Positions 54,350-63,574 of a DNA stretch of 64,000 bases are shown here, in pieces. The notes beneath the pieces were generated by a model, which was not told the origin of the DNA, searched no databases, and was given only the letters and a program-made list of their open reading frames with translations. Within the stretch, counting starts at the first letter, position 1; each line of letters begins with the position of its first letter. Location of the stretch: contig NZ_CANMIW010000004.1 in assembly GCF_947498005.1 (NCBI RefSeq), positions 186,001 through 250,000 on the forward strand. The letters are read 5' to 3'. Made by a program: the position numbers and the translations under genes. This stretch comes from an uncultured Winogradskyella sp. Its GTDB lineage: Bacteria > Bacteroidota > Bacteroidia > Flavobacteriales > Flavobacteriaceae.

Positions 54350-54958
54350 ATGGCAGAAATTTTAACAAGCATATTTTTTCTGTTTGCGGTTATAGATCCT
54401 ATTGGTACTGTTCCTGTATTTTTAGAGGCCACCAAAGAGTTTGATAAAAAATACAAGAAGAAAATAGCACTTAGAGCTTCAGGTGTTGCATTTCTAATTT
54501 TACTCTTTTTCATTGTCATTGGGCAACTTATTTTAGAAGGCATGGAAGTGTCACTAGATGCTTTTCAAATTTCGGGAGGTGTTATTCTTTTCTTGTTTGC
54601 GTTAACTATGATTTTTGGTGATGGTAAACCAGAAAAGGAGAAAAATCAAATTTCAGATTACAAGCATGTTACTATTTTCCCAGTGGCAATTCCTTCAATA
54701 GCATCTCCTGGTGCTATAATGGCTGTCGTTTTATTAACGGATAACCATACCTATACTATTAATGAGCAAATTGTAACCACAATTTTAGTATTACTAGTCA
54801 TTGGTTTAACAAGTTTAATTTTACTTGCTGCCACCAAGGTTCAAGATAGAATTGGTAGTTATGGTATTACTGTAATTAGTAAAATTATGGGCTTAATTTT
54901 AGCAGCATACGCGGTTCAGAATATCTTATCAGGTATTTCAGATTATTTTACAAAATAA
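54350..54958 (+). CDS. MarC family membrane protein
   Basis: 202 aa with about six membrane helices. FFLFAVIDPIGTVPVFLEAT and ISGGVILFLFALTMIFG are typical MarC segments, as is FPVAIPSIASPGAIM. MarC proteins are of unknown function despite the 'multiple antibiotic resistance' name. Directly follows the lipoprotein gene. Confidence 0.93.
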   Translation: MAEILTSIFFLFAVIDPIGTVPVFLEATKEFDKKYKKKIALRASGVAFLILLFFIVIGQLILEGMEVSLDAFQISGGVILFLFALTMIFGDGKPEKEKNQISDYKHVTIFPVAIPSIASPGAIMAVVLLTDNHTYTINEQIVTTILVLLVIGLTSLILLAATKVQDRIGSYGITVISKIMGLILAAYAVQNILSGISDYFTK

Positions 54959-54985
54959 TTAGGGTATTATAGGCGATTGAAGTAT

Positions 54986-54993
54986 TACTTTTG
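54986..54993 (+). promoter_or_regulatory. -7 element (TACTTTTG) immediately before the MATE gene
   Basis: Matches TAnnTTTG and ends four bases before the ATG at 54998, which would place the transcript start on or next to the start codon (leaderless mRNA). Confidence 0.5.
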
Positions 54994-54997
54994 CGCC

Positions 54998-56380
54998 ATG
55001 GTTTTAAGCGACTACACAAAAGAATTCAGGTACAATCTTAAGCTAGCATCTCCAGTGATTTTGGGAATGCTTGGCCACACGTTTGTCAGTTTTGTAGACA
55101 ACGTTATGGTTGGTCAATTAGGTGCAGCAGAACTCGCAGCAGTATCCTTAGGAAATAGCTTTATTTTCATTGCCATGTCTTTAGGTATAGGATTTTCAAC
55201 AGCTATTACACCTTTAGTTGCGGAAGCGGATACTGAAAAGGATTTTGCGAAAGGAAAATCAGTCTTTAAGCATGGTTTGTTTTTGTGTACAGTTTTAGGA
55301 TTGTTATTATTTACAATGCTATTGTTCGCTAAACCGCTAATGTATGTTATGGATCAGCCAGAAGAAGTGGTTGAGTTGGCTTTGCCTTATTTAGATTTGG
55401 TTGCTTTTTCATTAGTGCCATTGATTATTTTTCAAGCGTTTAAACAATTTAGTGATGGATTATCACTTACTAAATATCCTATGTATGCTACTATAGTGGC
55501 TAACATATTAAACGTAGCAATAAACTATGTTTTAATTTTTGGAAAATTTGGTTTTCCAGAAATGGGAATTGTAGGTGCAGCTGTTGGGACTTTAGTGTCA
55601 CGTTTTGTTATGGTGGCTTATTTATGGTGGTTATTGGCTAAACGCGAAAAATCTAAACCGTTTGTAACACAGATTAAATTCTTTGAACTTAAAAAATACC
55701 CTTTAAAAAAGATCATCAATTTAGGCTTGCCAAGTGCTATGCAAATGTTTTTTGAAGTAGCTATTTTTACAGCAGCCATTTGGTTAAGTGGTACGCTAGG
55801 CGCCAATGCGCAAGCTGCTAATCAAATAGCCTTAAATTTATCGTCTATGACCTTTATGGTTGCTATGGGATTGAGTGTTGCTGCAATGATACGTGTTGGT
55901 AATCAAAAAGGATTAAAAGATTTTAAAGCCTTAAGACGCATTGCAGAATCTATATTTTTAATTGGCTTTTGCTTCGCTATTATATTTGCCTTGTTTTTTG
56001 TGATATTTCATACAATGCTACCAAATTTATATGTGGATTTAGATGATCCTGTTAATGCAATTGATACAGCTCAAGTGGTAGAAATTGCGGCTACATTATT
56101 GTTGGCATCTGCTGTGTTTCAAATTAGTGATAGTTTACAAGTCATTATTCTTGGTGCTTTGAGAGGTTTGCAAGATGTTAAGATTCCGACAGTATTAACC
56201 TTTATTTCTTATTGGGTTATTGGTTTTCCTATTAGTTATTTTCTAGGTAAAGAAGACGCTTATGGAAGTATTGGAATTTGGATTGGGTTATTAGCAGGTT
56301 TAACAGCTGCTTCAATTTTATTATATTTTAGGTTTAATTATCTCACAAAGCGTTTAATTTTGCAACAAGAAAAAAAATAA
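54998..56380 (+). CDS. MATE family efflux transporter
   Basis: 460 aa from the ATG at 54998; the seven codons before it (from a TTG at 54977) contain a -7 promoter element and are excluded. Twelve membrane helices. LASPVILGMLGHTFVSFVDN and the QLGAAELAAVSLGNS segment are diagnostic for NorM-type MATE; the second half mirrors this from GLPSAMQMFFEVAIF. Exports cationic drugs in exchange for Na+ or H+. Confidence 0.94.
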   Translation: MVLSDYTKEFRYNLKLASPVILGMLGHTFVSFVDNVMVGQLGAAELAAVSLGNSFIFIAMSLGIGFSTAITPLVAEADTEKDFAKGKSVFKHGLFLCTVLGLLLFTMLLFAKPLMYVMDQPEEVVELALPYLDLVAFSLVPLIIFQAFKQFSDGLSLTKYPMYATIVANILNVAINYVLIFGKFGFPEMGIVGAAVGTLVSRFVMVAYLWWLLAKREKSKPFVTQIKFFELKKYPLKKIINLGLPSAMQMFFEVAIFTAAIWLSGTLGANAQAANQIALNLSSMTFMVAMGLSVAAMIRVGNQKGLKDFKALRRIAESIFLIGFCFAIIFALFFVIFHTMLPNLYVDLDDPVNAIDTAQVVEIAATLLLASAVFQISDSLQVIILGALRGLQDVKIPTVLTFISYWVIGFPISYFLGKEDAYGSIGIWIGLLAGLTAASILLYFRFNYLTKRLILQQEKK

Positions 56381-56383
56381 AAC

Positions 56384-56611
56384 ATGGAATTACCAAAATT
56401 CATACTAGGCGATAATACGGATCATCCTAATGCAATTTATATTATACATACAGAATTCCCAAGATTTATAATTAATCTAGAAAACGATGAGGTGGAGTGG
56501 TTTGAAGAATTTGACCAACATGACGAAAAGGAACTAGAAACTGAAACTGAAAATTACATTCAGCAAGCTACAGATTTCTACGATAGAGAAGTGGCTAGAT
56601 ACGACGATTAA
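56384..56611 (+). CDS. Small acidic protein of unknown function (75 aa)
   Basis: Very acidic (EDVEWFEEFDQHDEKELE region), soluble, opening MELPKFILGDNTDHPNAIYI. Conserved-looking and tightly placed: three bases after the MATE gene and one base overlap (TAATG) with the PAP2 gene. No known domain. Confidence 0.8.
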   Translation: MELPKFILGDNTDHPNAIYIIHTEFPRFIINLENDEVEWFEEFDQHDEKELETETENYIQQATDFYDREVARYDD

Positions 56612-57180
56612 TGTTAGAACAACTTCTACAATACGATAAAGAACTGTTTTTATATCTCAATAATTTGGGTTCAGAAACTTGGGATGGCTTATGGTTAGTC
56701 ATAACAAATAAGTTTTCATCAATCCCTTTATATCTCGTTTTATTATTTGTGATTTACAAGAAATTTGGTTGGAAAGCTTTATTGCTCATGTTTGTTGTCA
56801 TTGCAGGTATGATTACATTTACAGACCAAATTACTAATGTGTTTAAAGATACATTTATGCGTCCAAGACCTTGTAGAGCAGAAGGTGTTATGGATTTTAC
56901 GCGCTTTATTGCACCTCGTTGTGGTAAGTATGGTTTTTTCTCAGGTCATTCGTCTAACTCTATGTCTACAGCAATATTCGCTGGTTTGTTACTTAGACCA
57001 TATTTTAAAAATGTAATTTATATTTTAATCGTTTGGAGTTTAGTTGTAGCCTACAGTCGTATATATGTTGGCGTGCATTATCCATTAGATATTGCTTGTG
57101 GATTACTCTTTGGAGCTGTTTCAGGAATAGGATTTTATAAGCTGAATAAATATTTAATTAAACGGTTTATTTCAGAGTAA
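56611..57180 (+). CDS. PAP2-family membrane phosphatase
   Basis: 189 aa, five to six helices. Phosphatase motifs: KDTFMRPRP (C1), FFSGHSSNSMS (C2, SGH) and SRIYVGVHYPLD (C3). Acts on lipid phosphates such as undecaprenyl or phosphatidyl-glycerol phosphate. Its 3' end overlaps the convergent GT39 gene by 14 bases. The lipid A-type genes opposite make a lipid-phosphate substrate plausible. Confidence 0.93.
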   Translation: MLEQLLQYDKELFLYLNNLGSETWDGLWLVITNKFSSIPLYLVLLFVIYKKFGWKALLLMFVVIAGMITFTDQITNVFKDTFMRPRPCRAEGVMDFTRFIAPRCGKYGFFSGHSSNSMSTAIFAGLLLRPYFKNVIYILIVWSLVVAYSRIYVGVHYPLDIACGLLFGAVSGIGFYKLNKYLIKRFISE

Positions 57181-58777
57181 GCTCATATAATTGATTCACC
57201 AAACGTGATTTATGATTTCTAGCCGAAAAATTTAAATCATAGGTGTCAATAAATTTAATGTGGTAAAGTTTAGCAAGCGCTTCAATGTCTTCTGGTTTTG
57301 AAGATGAGGTTAATAATCTGAATTGTTTTTCCGAAGGAATTAAAATACCATCTTTCGTTTTAATACTTATAATTTTACTCCCATAATTATATATAGCTTC
57401 TGGTGAAACACCATCTAAAGTGTAAAGTTTTAAGTCATCCGAAGCTAATTCTGCAACCGATTTGTAATGCTCTTGAGCCAAGCCTTTAGCTAATGGTAAT
57501 ACCAGTAATCCTATACTCATCATAAAAGCCACAACTAAGTAAAACACATTTTTAATTAGTTTAGCTCTTAAGTTTTTAAAAATGAAAAAACCGATAATTG
57601 CTATGACTGCACTAGCAATAAAAAATCTAATTTTTGCAAATCCTTCTGTATCAGATAACAAAAAGAAGCCAGAAGCCCAAAATAAAATGGCAATTGTGCC
57701 AATTAAACCAAATTGAAAATATACAGGAATGGTTTCCTTTTTTGAAGTTATAGTTTTGAATTCTCTAATTAAATAATCAATATAAAAGCCAATATTTATG
57801 GCTAAAGGAATTAGAACAGGCATTAAATAACGCGATTTTTTCTCAGGAATTACAGACAATAAAATCACAGCAATAAGCGTCCAGAGGAAACTAAAACGAT
57901 AGGCTTTTAGGTTTGAAACTCTAGTTTTTAAATACGGATAAAGTAAACTTATAAAAGCAGGAATAGTCCATAATCCACTTTGCACAAAAAAACTCCAGTA
58001 GTAATAAAATGGCCTTACGTTATAACTGCTCCAATTAGAAGTTTCACGTTCTGCAATAGCGGTAAATGTTTCGGGATCTGCAACTCTAACATGAAAATAC
58101 CACCAACCACCTAAAACGATTCCAAAAACTAATAGACTGATTAATTTTAAAAAATGAATAGGTTTTCCTCTAAATTTAAAGGCAATACCATAGGCTATTA
58201 CAAATGGTAAGAATAATACATATAACGAAACTGGTCCTTTAGATAGCACAGAGCCAGCCAGAAACAGTACAAAAAGTAAGCTTCTTAAAATGGATGTTTT
58301 ACCACTTTGAAACATTAAAAATAGCTGATACAAAGCCATGAGTAAAAACCCATGAGTATAAATATCCCAAGGTGCTTCTACAGTAATGCCAATGACGTAA
58401 AAAGATGTTATAGCAATAAACCCATTTATGAGACTGTGTGCTTTAGCTAGTTCTAGTTTTTTTGATAGCAAATAAATTGAAACACCAATGCTCGCCACAA
58501 AAAGTAAAGTAGGCCAGCGTAACGCTAAAACAGACGTTATGCTAAATACTGATCCAAAAATAGCAGTAATCCAAGTAGGTAAAGGTGGTTTTTGGTAACG
58601 TGCTTCGCCATTCATTGTAGTTAAAATCCAATTGTCATCCGTTAGCATTTCTCTGGCTGAAATAAAATTACGAGCCTCCATTATCGTAACAGGAATAGAA
58701 TCTAAGGTAAAGCCGAGCATAACAATTACAAAAAGTAATAAACTTAGAATTGGATATTTCTCAATGCGTTCAATCAT
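57167..58777 (-). CDS. GT39-family (ArnT-like) glycosyltransferase
   Basis: 536 aa integral membrane protein with about 11-12 helices. The first periplasmic loop holds TIMEARNFISA (acidic residue typical of GT39 catalytic loop), followed by ARYQKPPLPTWITA, the ArnT-type PPL segment, and KKSRYLMPVLIP further on. Transfers a sugar from undecaprenyl phosphate to lipid A or protein. Overlaps the next upstream gene by eight bases. Confidence 0.88.
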   Translation of the reverse strand: MIERIEKYPILSLLLFVIVMLGFTLDSIPVTIMEARNFISAREMLTDDNWILTTMNGEARYQKPPLPTWITAIFGSVFSITSVLALRWPTLLFVASIGVSIYLLSKKLELAKAHSLINGFIAITSFYVIGITVEAPWDIYTHGFLLMALYQLFLMFQSGKTSILRSLLFVLFLAGSVLSKGPVSLYVLFLPFVIAYGIAFKFRGKPIHFLKLISLLVFGIVLGGWWYFHVRVADPETFTAIAERETSNWSSYNVRPFYYYWSFFVQSGLWTIPAFISLLYPYLKTRVSNLKAYRFSFLWTLIAVILLSVIPEKKSRYLMPVLIPLAINIGFYIDYLIREFKTITSKKETIPVYFQFGLIGTIAILFWASGFFLLSDTEGFAKIRFFIASAVIAIIGFFIFKNLRAKLIKNVFYLVVAFMMSIGLLVLPLAKGLAQEHYKSVAELASDDLKLYTLDGVSPEAIYNYGSKIISIKTKDGILIPSEKQFRLLTSSSKPEDIEALAKLYHIKFIDTYDLNFSARNHKSRLVNQLYELTLK

Positions 58778-59402
58778 TATTAGTCTTAGTTTGTGTGATT
58801 AAATAAGTATTACGAGCATATATTATGAGTCCGAATAAATGTCCAACAAATAATACTGGATCTTTTCTAATAATGGCATAAGTTAATATTAAACCTGCAC
58901 CAATTAAACTAAGAACCCAAAAACCTAATGGTAAAGTAGATGTTTTATTACGTTCAGAATGTATCCATTGGTATACAAAACGTAATGTGAAAATTACTTG
59001 AGCTACAATACCTAATGTTAGTAACCAAGTTGGTATATCTACATTTTTAAACAGTAAGTCAACATCTATTTGGTTATTATTAAAGTAGAATATAACAATA
59101 AAAATAGGTACAAAGAATAATAAATATTGAACAACTTTTGGGAACTTCTGCCATTGACCTTGCAGTTGTAAGTTTCTAATATAAATAAAATAGGTTAAAC
59201 TTTGACCTAGCATAATTGCAAAGTCTAAACGTAAATAACCATATATAAATAGGAGGAAAGAGGCTATTAAACTCAGCGTCCAAAATGTCTTAGGTGTAAT
59301 AACCTTTCGTTGTTTTTCAGAGGTTATCCATTGAATTATTAACCGAGAAGAAAATAAAATCTGAGCCAAAAATCCGATACTGTAAATAATCCAGTCTTTC
59401 AA
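58770..59402 (-). CDS. Membrane protein with lipid-A-disaccharide synthase N-terminal-like domain
   Basis: 210 aa with two homologous halves, each of about three helices: FLAQILFSSRLIIQWITSEK and IVAQVIFTLRFVYQWIHSER, each followed by a PxxFWxLSLI motif. This LpxB_N module occurs in small membrane proteins near ArnT-type glycosyltransferases and probably helps handle the lipid carrier. Not an LpxB enzyme. Confidence 0.88.
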   Translation of the reverse strand: MKDWIIYSIGFLAQILFSSRLIIQWITSEKQRKVITPKTFWTLSLIASFLLFIYGYLRLDFAIMLGQSLTYFIYIRNLQLQGQWQKFPKVVQYLLFFVPIFIVIFYFNNNQIDVDLLFKNVDIPTWLLTLGIVAQVIFTLRFVYQWIHSERNKTSTLPLGFWVLSLIGAGLILTYAIIRKDPVLFVGHLFGLIIYARNTYLITQTKTNND

Positions 59403-59493
59403 GTTTAATTGTGTTGATTTACCAAATTGAAGTTAGTTATAATTTCAATGTCATCTGTAATTTGTTTTCTAAAGTATTCAATATGACATTAAA

Positions 59494-60210
59494 TTATTTA
59501 CTCGATTTAGAAACTTCGTAATTAATATACTTTTTCTTCATCCATAGATATGCAAAACAATCCATAAGTGGACCAAGTAACCTGTTCCAAAGTCCAAATT
59601 TTGCTGTACCAGCCATTCTAGGAAAATGCTGAACAGTGACTTGCGTAACACGTCCATTTTGTAACATTATCATAGCAGGTAAAAATCGATGCAAACCTCT
59701 AAACATTGGGATACGTTTAGCATAATCTGTTCTTATTACTTTCAGCGGACAGCCAGTATCATCCATACCATCTTTAGTAAATGCACGTCTAATGCCATTT
59801 GCAATTTTAGATGACATGTTTTTTACAAAAGAATCCTTTCGGTTAGAGCGGACTCCTGTAACTAACTCGTAAGAACCTATATGTTGTAGTAAAATATTAA
59901 AATCCTCGGGTGCAGTTTGCAAATCAGAGTCTATATAACCAACGAGTTCAGAATCTACATGATCAAAGCCAGCTTTTATTGCCGCACTCAATCCTCTGTT
60001 TTCTTTAAATAGAATGTAGTGGAATGCTTCGTTACGTTCACAAATACCTTCTATTAACGCTTGGCTATTATCACTAGATCCATCATTTACAAAAAGAATT
60101 GAAGTTGAAACTGTAGCTATATTGAGATAAATAGAAAGTTCTTTTTCTACACGTTCTAAATTGTCTTCCTCATTATAAACAGGAACTATGATGGTAAACT
60201 TATACGGCAT
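59494..60210 (-). CDS. GT2-family (dolichyl/undecaprenyl-phosphate sugar) transferase
   Basis: 238 aa. VPVYNEEDNLERV, FVNDGSSDNS (nucleotide site), YIDSDLQTAPED (metal-binding DxD) and RVTQVTVQHFPRMAG are all typical of DPM1/ArnC-like enzymes that charge polyprenyl phosphate from a nucleotide sugar. No C-terminal transmembrane pair. Supplies the lipid-linked sugar for the GT39 enzyme. Confidence 0.92.
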   Translation of the reverse strand: MPYKFTIIVPVYNEEDNLERVEKELSIYLNIATVSTSILFVNDGSSDNSQALIEGICERNEAFHYILFKENRGLSAAIKAGFDHVDSELVGYIDSDLQTAPEDFNILLQHIGSYELVTGVRSNRKDSFVKNMSSKIANGIRRAFTKDGMDDTGCPLKVIRTDYAKRIPMFRGLHRFLPAMIMLQNGRVTQVTVQHFPRMAGTAKFGLWNRLLGPLMDCFAYLWMKKKYINYEVSKSSK

Positions 60211-60230
60211 GTTTTTTTTCTTAATCCTTG

Positions 60231-60238
60231 CAAAAGTA
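60231..60238 (-). promoter_or_regulatory. -7 element (TACTTTTG) for the GT2 operon
   Basis: On the minus strand TACTTTTG matches TAnnTTTG; the expected -33 region 19 bases away reads TTTA rather than TTTG. The ATG follows 20 bases downstream. Confidence 0.5.
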
Positions 60239-60285
60239 TTGTTTTTTATATTAGTGTTAAAGCCTTAATATATAAAGCTAATCTT

Positions 60286-60597
60286 TTATATGAAAAGCCT
60301 CCAAACACTAAATATTGAAAATATAACGGCCACTGATGAAATCAACGCAGCTATTAAAGCTATTTTTCTAATTTCGATTTTAAAAGCGAGAAATAAACTA
60401 ACAAAGAAGCCTATAAAAGGCATGATGCCATAATAATGTCTATAACCATATACCAACCATTCTGATAACCCAAATAAAGCGCGTGTTTTACCAGTAGTTC
60501 TAATATAATGTTGGTACATCGTTATATTAATATGTATCAAAATTATTAAACTAATAGAGCTTAAAATGACAATAATGTAAATCATCTTTTTGGTCAC
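60286..60597 (-). CDS. Small three-helix membrane protein of unknown function
   Basis: 103 aa with hydrophobic segments at about 4-24, 52-68 and 75-98. Loop GKTRALFGLSEWLVYGYRHY. Not recognised. Its start overlaps the meaB stop by four bases (ATGA), so it is part of the meaB transcript. Confidence 0.7.
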   Translation of the reverse strand: MTKKMIYIIVILSSISLIILIHINITMYQHYIRTTGKTRALFGLSEWLVYGYRHYYGIMPFIGFFVSLFLAFKIEIRKIALIAALISSVAVIFSIFSVWRLFI

Positions 60598-61673
60598 AAG
60601 TTTAGCAAGTATTCGGCAGCAATAAAAGGTGTCGTTCTACCGGCTTCAACTAATTTTATTTGAGATTGTAGTTCTTCTTTTATGTGAGAAGCATTATAAA
60701 AATTAGATTTTAAACGGTCCTCTATGGTTTGTAGTAACCAAAATTTATTTTGCTGATGTCTATTGTTCTCAAAATAACCATTCGTTGTGGTAGTCTTTAC
60801 GTATTCTTCAATAAGGTTCCAAATCTCTTTAATACCTTCACGTTTTAAAGCACTACTTAAAGTAACTTTTGGCGACCATTCTGAATCTTTAGTTGGATAC
60901 AAATGTAAAGCCCTATTAAATTCTACTTTGGCCATTTTTGCAGCTTTTATATTCTCGCCATCAGCTTTATTAATGACAATGGCATCTGCCATTTCAATAA
61001 TACCGCGTTTTATACCTTGTAATTCGTCACCAGCACCTGATAATTTTAAGAGCAAAAAGAAATCAACCATACTATGTACAGCCGTTTCACTTTGTCCAAC
61101 ACCAACAGTTTCAATAATAATGGTGTCATAACCAGCAGCTTCACATAAGATAATAGTCTCTCGTGTTTTTCTGGCAACACCTCCTAAAGAATTTCCTGAA
61201 GGCGAAGGTCTAATAAAAGCATTTTGATTTTTCACTAAATCTTCCATTCTAGTTTTATCACCCAGAATACTTCCTTTACTGAGACTACTACTTGGATCAA
61301 CTGCTAACACAGCTACTTTTTTACCAATAGAGGTTAAATACAACCCAAAAGCCTCAATAAATGTGCTTTTACCAACACCAGGCACGCCTGTGATTCCTAT
61401 TCTAATAGATTTATTAGCAAATGGTAAGCATTTAGAAATGACCTTATTTGCTTTTTTTGTGTGTGAAGGATTCGTACTTTCTACTAAGGTAATGGCTCTA
61501 CTAAGCGAAGTGATATTTTGAGACGTAATACCAGAAACCAAATCGTCAACAGATGGCTGTTTCTTTCGATTTACTTTTATGATTTTGGCAACATTAGCGC
61601 TCAAACTTTTAGGTGGTTCAACACCTTCTTGTTCATGCAAAGCAGACGTGTATGATTTATCTTTTTTTGCCAC
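60594..61673 (-). CDS. meaB: Methylmalonyl-CoA mutase-associated GTPase MeaB
   Basis: G3E-family GTPase that protects and reloads the B12 enzyme methylmalonyl-CoA mutase. 359 aa. Walker A GVPGVGKST at 96-104, VLAVDPSSSLSKGSILGDKTRM (Mg2+ switch region), ETVGVGQSE and INKADGEN (NKxD). The mutase genes are not in the window. Overlaps the small membrane protein gene. Confidence 0.96.
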   Translation of the reverse strand: MAKKDKSYTSALHEQEGVEPPKSLSANVAKIIKVNRKKQPSVDDLVSGITSQNITSLSRAITLVESTNPSHTKKANKVISKCLPFANKSIRIGITGVPGVGKSTFIEAFGLYLTSIGKKVAVLAVDPSSSLSKGSILGDKTRMEDLVKNQNAFIRPSPSGNSLGGVARKTRETIILCEAAGYDTIIIETVGVGQSETAVHSMVDFFLLLKLSGAGDELQGIKRGIIEMADAIVINKADGENIKAAKMAKVEFNRALHLYPTKDSEWSPKVTLSSALKREGIKEIWNLIEEYVKTTTTNGYFENNRHQQNKFWLLQTIEDRLKSNFYNASHIKEELQSQIKLVEAGRTTPFIAAEYLLNL

Positions 61674-61687
61674 TTTGCATTATAAAT

Positions 61688-62254
61688 TTAAGGTTTTGTA
61701 GAGGAGTATTCACTTAATGGCAACTCTATAATAGTACTATCCCAAGCCATAGTGAGTTTTAAATTACCCGTTTTATGGTCAAAGGCAATTGTAAATTGTT
61801 CTACAGTTTCGTCAATTGTTTCTGATGGTACAACAACTTCTAAGGCATCAAAATTTGGATCCCACATTGGTTCCATTCTTTCATTAACACCCCATTTATA
61901 CTGTTTAGAATTAAACATTACTTTCCATTTATCTTCCATAGGGACAGTCCAAATGGTGTACTTTCCCTTTTTTAAAACCATACCATCAATTAATAAATCT
62001 TGGTTGGTTTCAAAAGTTGTAGCTTCATTTGCACCTGTTCGCCATACCTTATCAAAAGGTACAAGTGCACCAAATACAATACGCTCTCGTTTAGAAGGTC
62101 TGTTGTATTCTACTTTTAACTTCAAATCATTTAAAGTAATTTCTGCAGAATCTTTAGGGCTCAATCGTGGCGCAAAAATATTTTCTACAAATACAGAATA
62201 TAATAGTAAGCCTAAAGCTAAGATGCTTAGTATAATTAGGAGGCGTTTCAGCAT
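61688..62254 (-). CDS. DUF2911 domain-containing membrane-anchored protein
   Basis: 188 aa. One N-terminal helix (LLIILSILALGLLLYSVFV) and a DUF2911 domain with VEYNRPSKRERIVFGALVPF, KVWRTGANEATTF and YTIWTVPMEDKWKVMFN. Shorter paralogue of the 31.9-kb protein, lacking its C-terminal repeats. Lies 14 bases before meaB. Confidence 0.9.
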   Translation of the reverse strand: MLKRLLIILSILALGLLLYSVFVENIFAPRLSPKDSAEITLNDLKLKVEYNRPSKRERIVFGALVPFDKVWRTGANEATTFETNQDLLIDGMVLKKGKYTIWTVPMEDKWKVMFNSKQYKWGVNERMEPMWDPNFDALEVVVPSETIDETVEQFTIAFDHKTGNLKLTMAWDSTIIELPLSEYSSTKP

Positions 62255-62523
62255 AGTTTTTAATCTAAAAATTAAGAGGGTTCAATGTAATGCAAACTTA
62301 TGCATTCTAAATTTAAAGATAATTCAATTCCTTAAATTTATAAGCTACTAACGTTGAATTTTAAGCAATTCTTATGAAAAATGATGTTTTATGAAAAATT
62401 TTTGCAACACTTTATTTTTTGTATCGTCTTTAGTGTATAACCAATCAAAAAATCAAATCTAAAATTAGTACGTTTCAAATAAATATTGTTGAACTGTGTA
62501 AACAGAACAATAGGCAAGCGCAA

Positions 62524-63021
62524 ATGCAATTGTACAATCAGTATTGCAATGGCATGTTGGTTGTAGCTAAAAGATATGTACGCAACACTATGGAAGCAGA
62601 AGATATTGTTCAAGAATCTTTTATAAGTGCTTTTTCTAGGTTAGATCAGTTTAAAGCTCAAGTTAGTTTTGGCGCTTGGTTAAAAAGAATAGTAATTAAT
62701 AGATGCATTGATTCTTTAAAGTCTAAGCATCAACGTTTGGTAGAATTAGAAGATTTTCATTTAAGCGATGTTACAAATGAAAATGAAAGTGATTGGCAAG
62801 TAGAATCAGAAATTACTGTTGAAGACGTCAATATTGAAATTGAGAAGTTGTCAGAAAAATACAAATATGTTGTGCTATTGTATTTAGTAGAAGGCTATGA
62901 TCATAGCGAGATTTCTGACATATTAAAAATTACAGAAGTTGCCTCTAGGACACAATTATCACGAGGCAAACAAAAGTTGAAAAAGGCATTAAAATATAAG
63001 CAAAATGAAGCAAGATATTAG
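62524..63021 (+). CDS. ECF-type RNA polymerase sigma factor
   Basis: 165 aa from the first standard start. Sigma2 region: RYVRNTMEAEDIVQESFISAF; sigma4: LSEKYKYVVLLYLVEGYDHSEISDILKITEVASRTQLSRGKQKL. The start is uncertain: the frame is open back to 62434, and the codons before the ATG read INIVELCKQNNRQAQ, which looks like the missing first helix of sigma2. That implies a longer protein starting at a non-ATG codon, e.g. ATT at 62464 or 62485. The next gene starts inside its 3' end (17-base overlap). Confidence 0.92.
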   Translation: MQLYNQYCNGMLVVAKRYVRNTMEAEDIVQESFISAFSRLDQFKAQVSFGAWLKRIVINRCIDSLKSKHQRLVELEDFHLSDVTNENESDWQVESEITVEDVNIEIEKLSEKYKYVVLLYLVEGYDHSEISDILKITEVASRTQLSRGKQKLKKALKYKQNEARY

Positions 63022-63574
63022 AGATTTATATAGAAATGAAGCCAAAAATGAAGACCTAAAAATGTCTGAAGGGCACGAAATGCGATTTCTTCAGAAATTA
63101 GGTAAAGCCTTACCTGTAAAAGAAAAATCATCAAATAAGACTTTGTTTTTTAAAGTCGCAGCTAGTGTTATAGTGTTATTAGGATTAAGTATTGGAGGTT
63201 TTAAAATGTTTAACAATTCAGTTGATGTAAAAGACCCAATTAAGGTAGTTGATACCGAAATAAAAACGTTAGGTGATATATCGCCAGATTTTAAAAAAGT
63301 AGAGGATTATTACTTAGCGAGTATAAATTTAGAATTGTCTAAAGTGCAATTAACACCTGAAAATAAAGAATTGTTTGATGGCTACATAGCACGCTTAAAA
63401 GAGTTAAATGACGAGTACAAAAAATTAACGATAGAGCTTAATAAAAACGGACCCAATGAAGCAACTTTAGATGCATTAATACAAAATCTAAAGTTTCGTT
63501 TAAAGCTTGTAATGCGTTTAAAGGATAAGCTCAAAGACTTTAGTGATGTGCCTATGGAGCAAAAAACAGCTTAA
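63005..63574 (+). CDS. Putative membrane anti-sigma factor
   Basis: 189 aa, overlapping the sigma gene in another frame, as is typical for sigma/anti-sigma pairs. One membrane helix (VAASVIVLLGLSIGGF, residues about 51-66) separates a cytosolic N-terminus from an exported helical C-terminal part (ELNDEYKKLTIELNKNG). Function inferred from position and topology; no zinc-binding anti-sigma motif is visible. Confidence 0.75.
   Translation: MKQDIRDLYRNEAKNEDLKMSEGHEMRFLQKLGKALPVKEKSSNKTLFFKVAASVIVLLGLSIGGFKMFNNSVDVKDPIKVVDTEIKTLGDISPDFKKVEDYYLASINLELSKVQLTPENKELFDGYIARLKELNDEYKKLTIELNKNGPNEATLDALIQNLKFRLKLVMRLKDKLKDFSDVPMEQKTA

Noticed and set aside
62471..62480. CGTTTCAAAT before the sigma gene, identical to one arm of the PIG-L palindrome
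   Set aside because: Only one half-site is present and it falls within the probable coding extension; likely chance.
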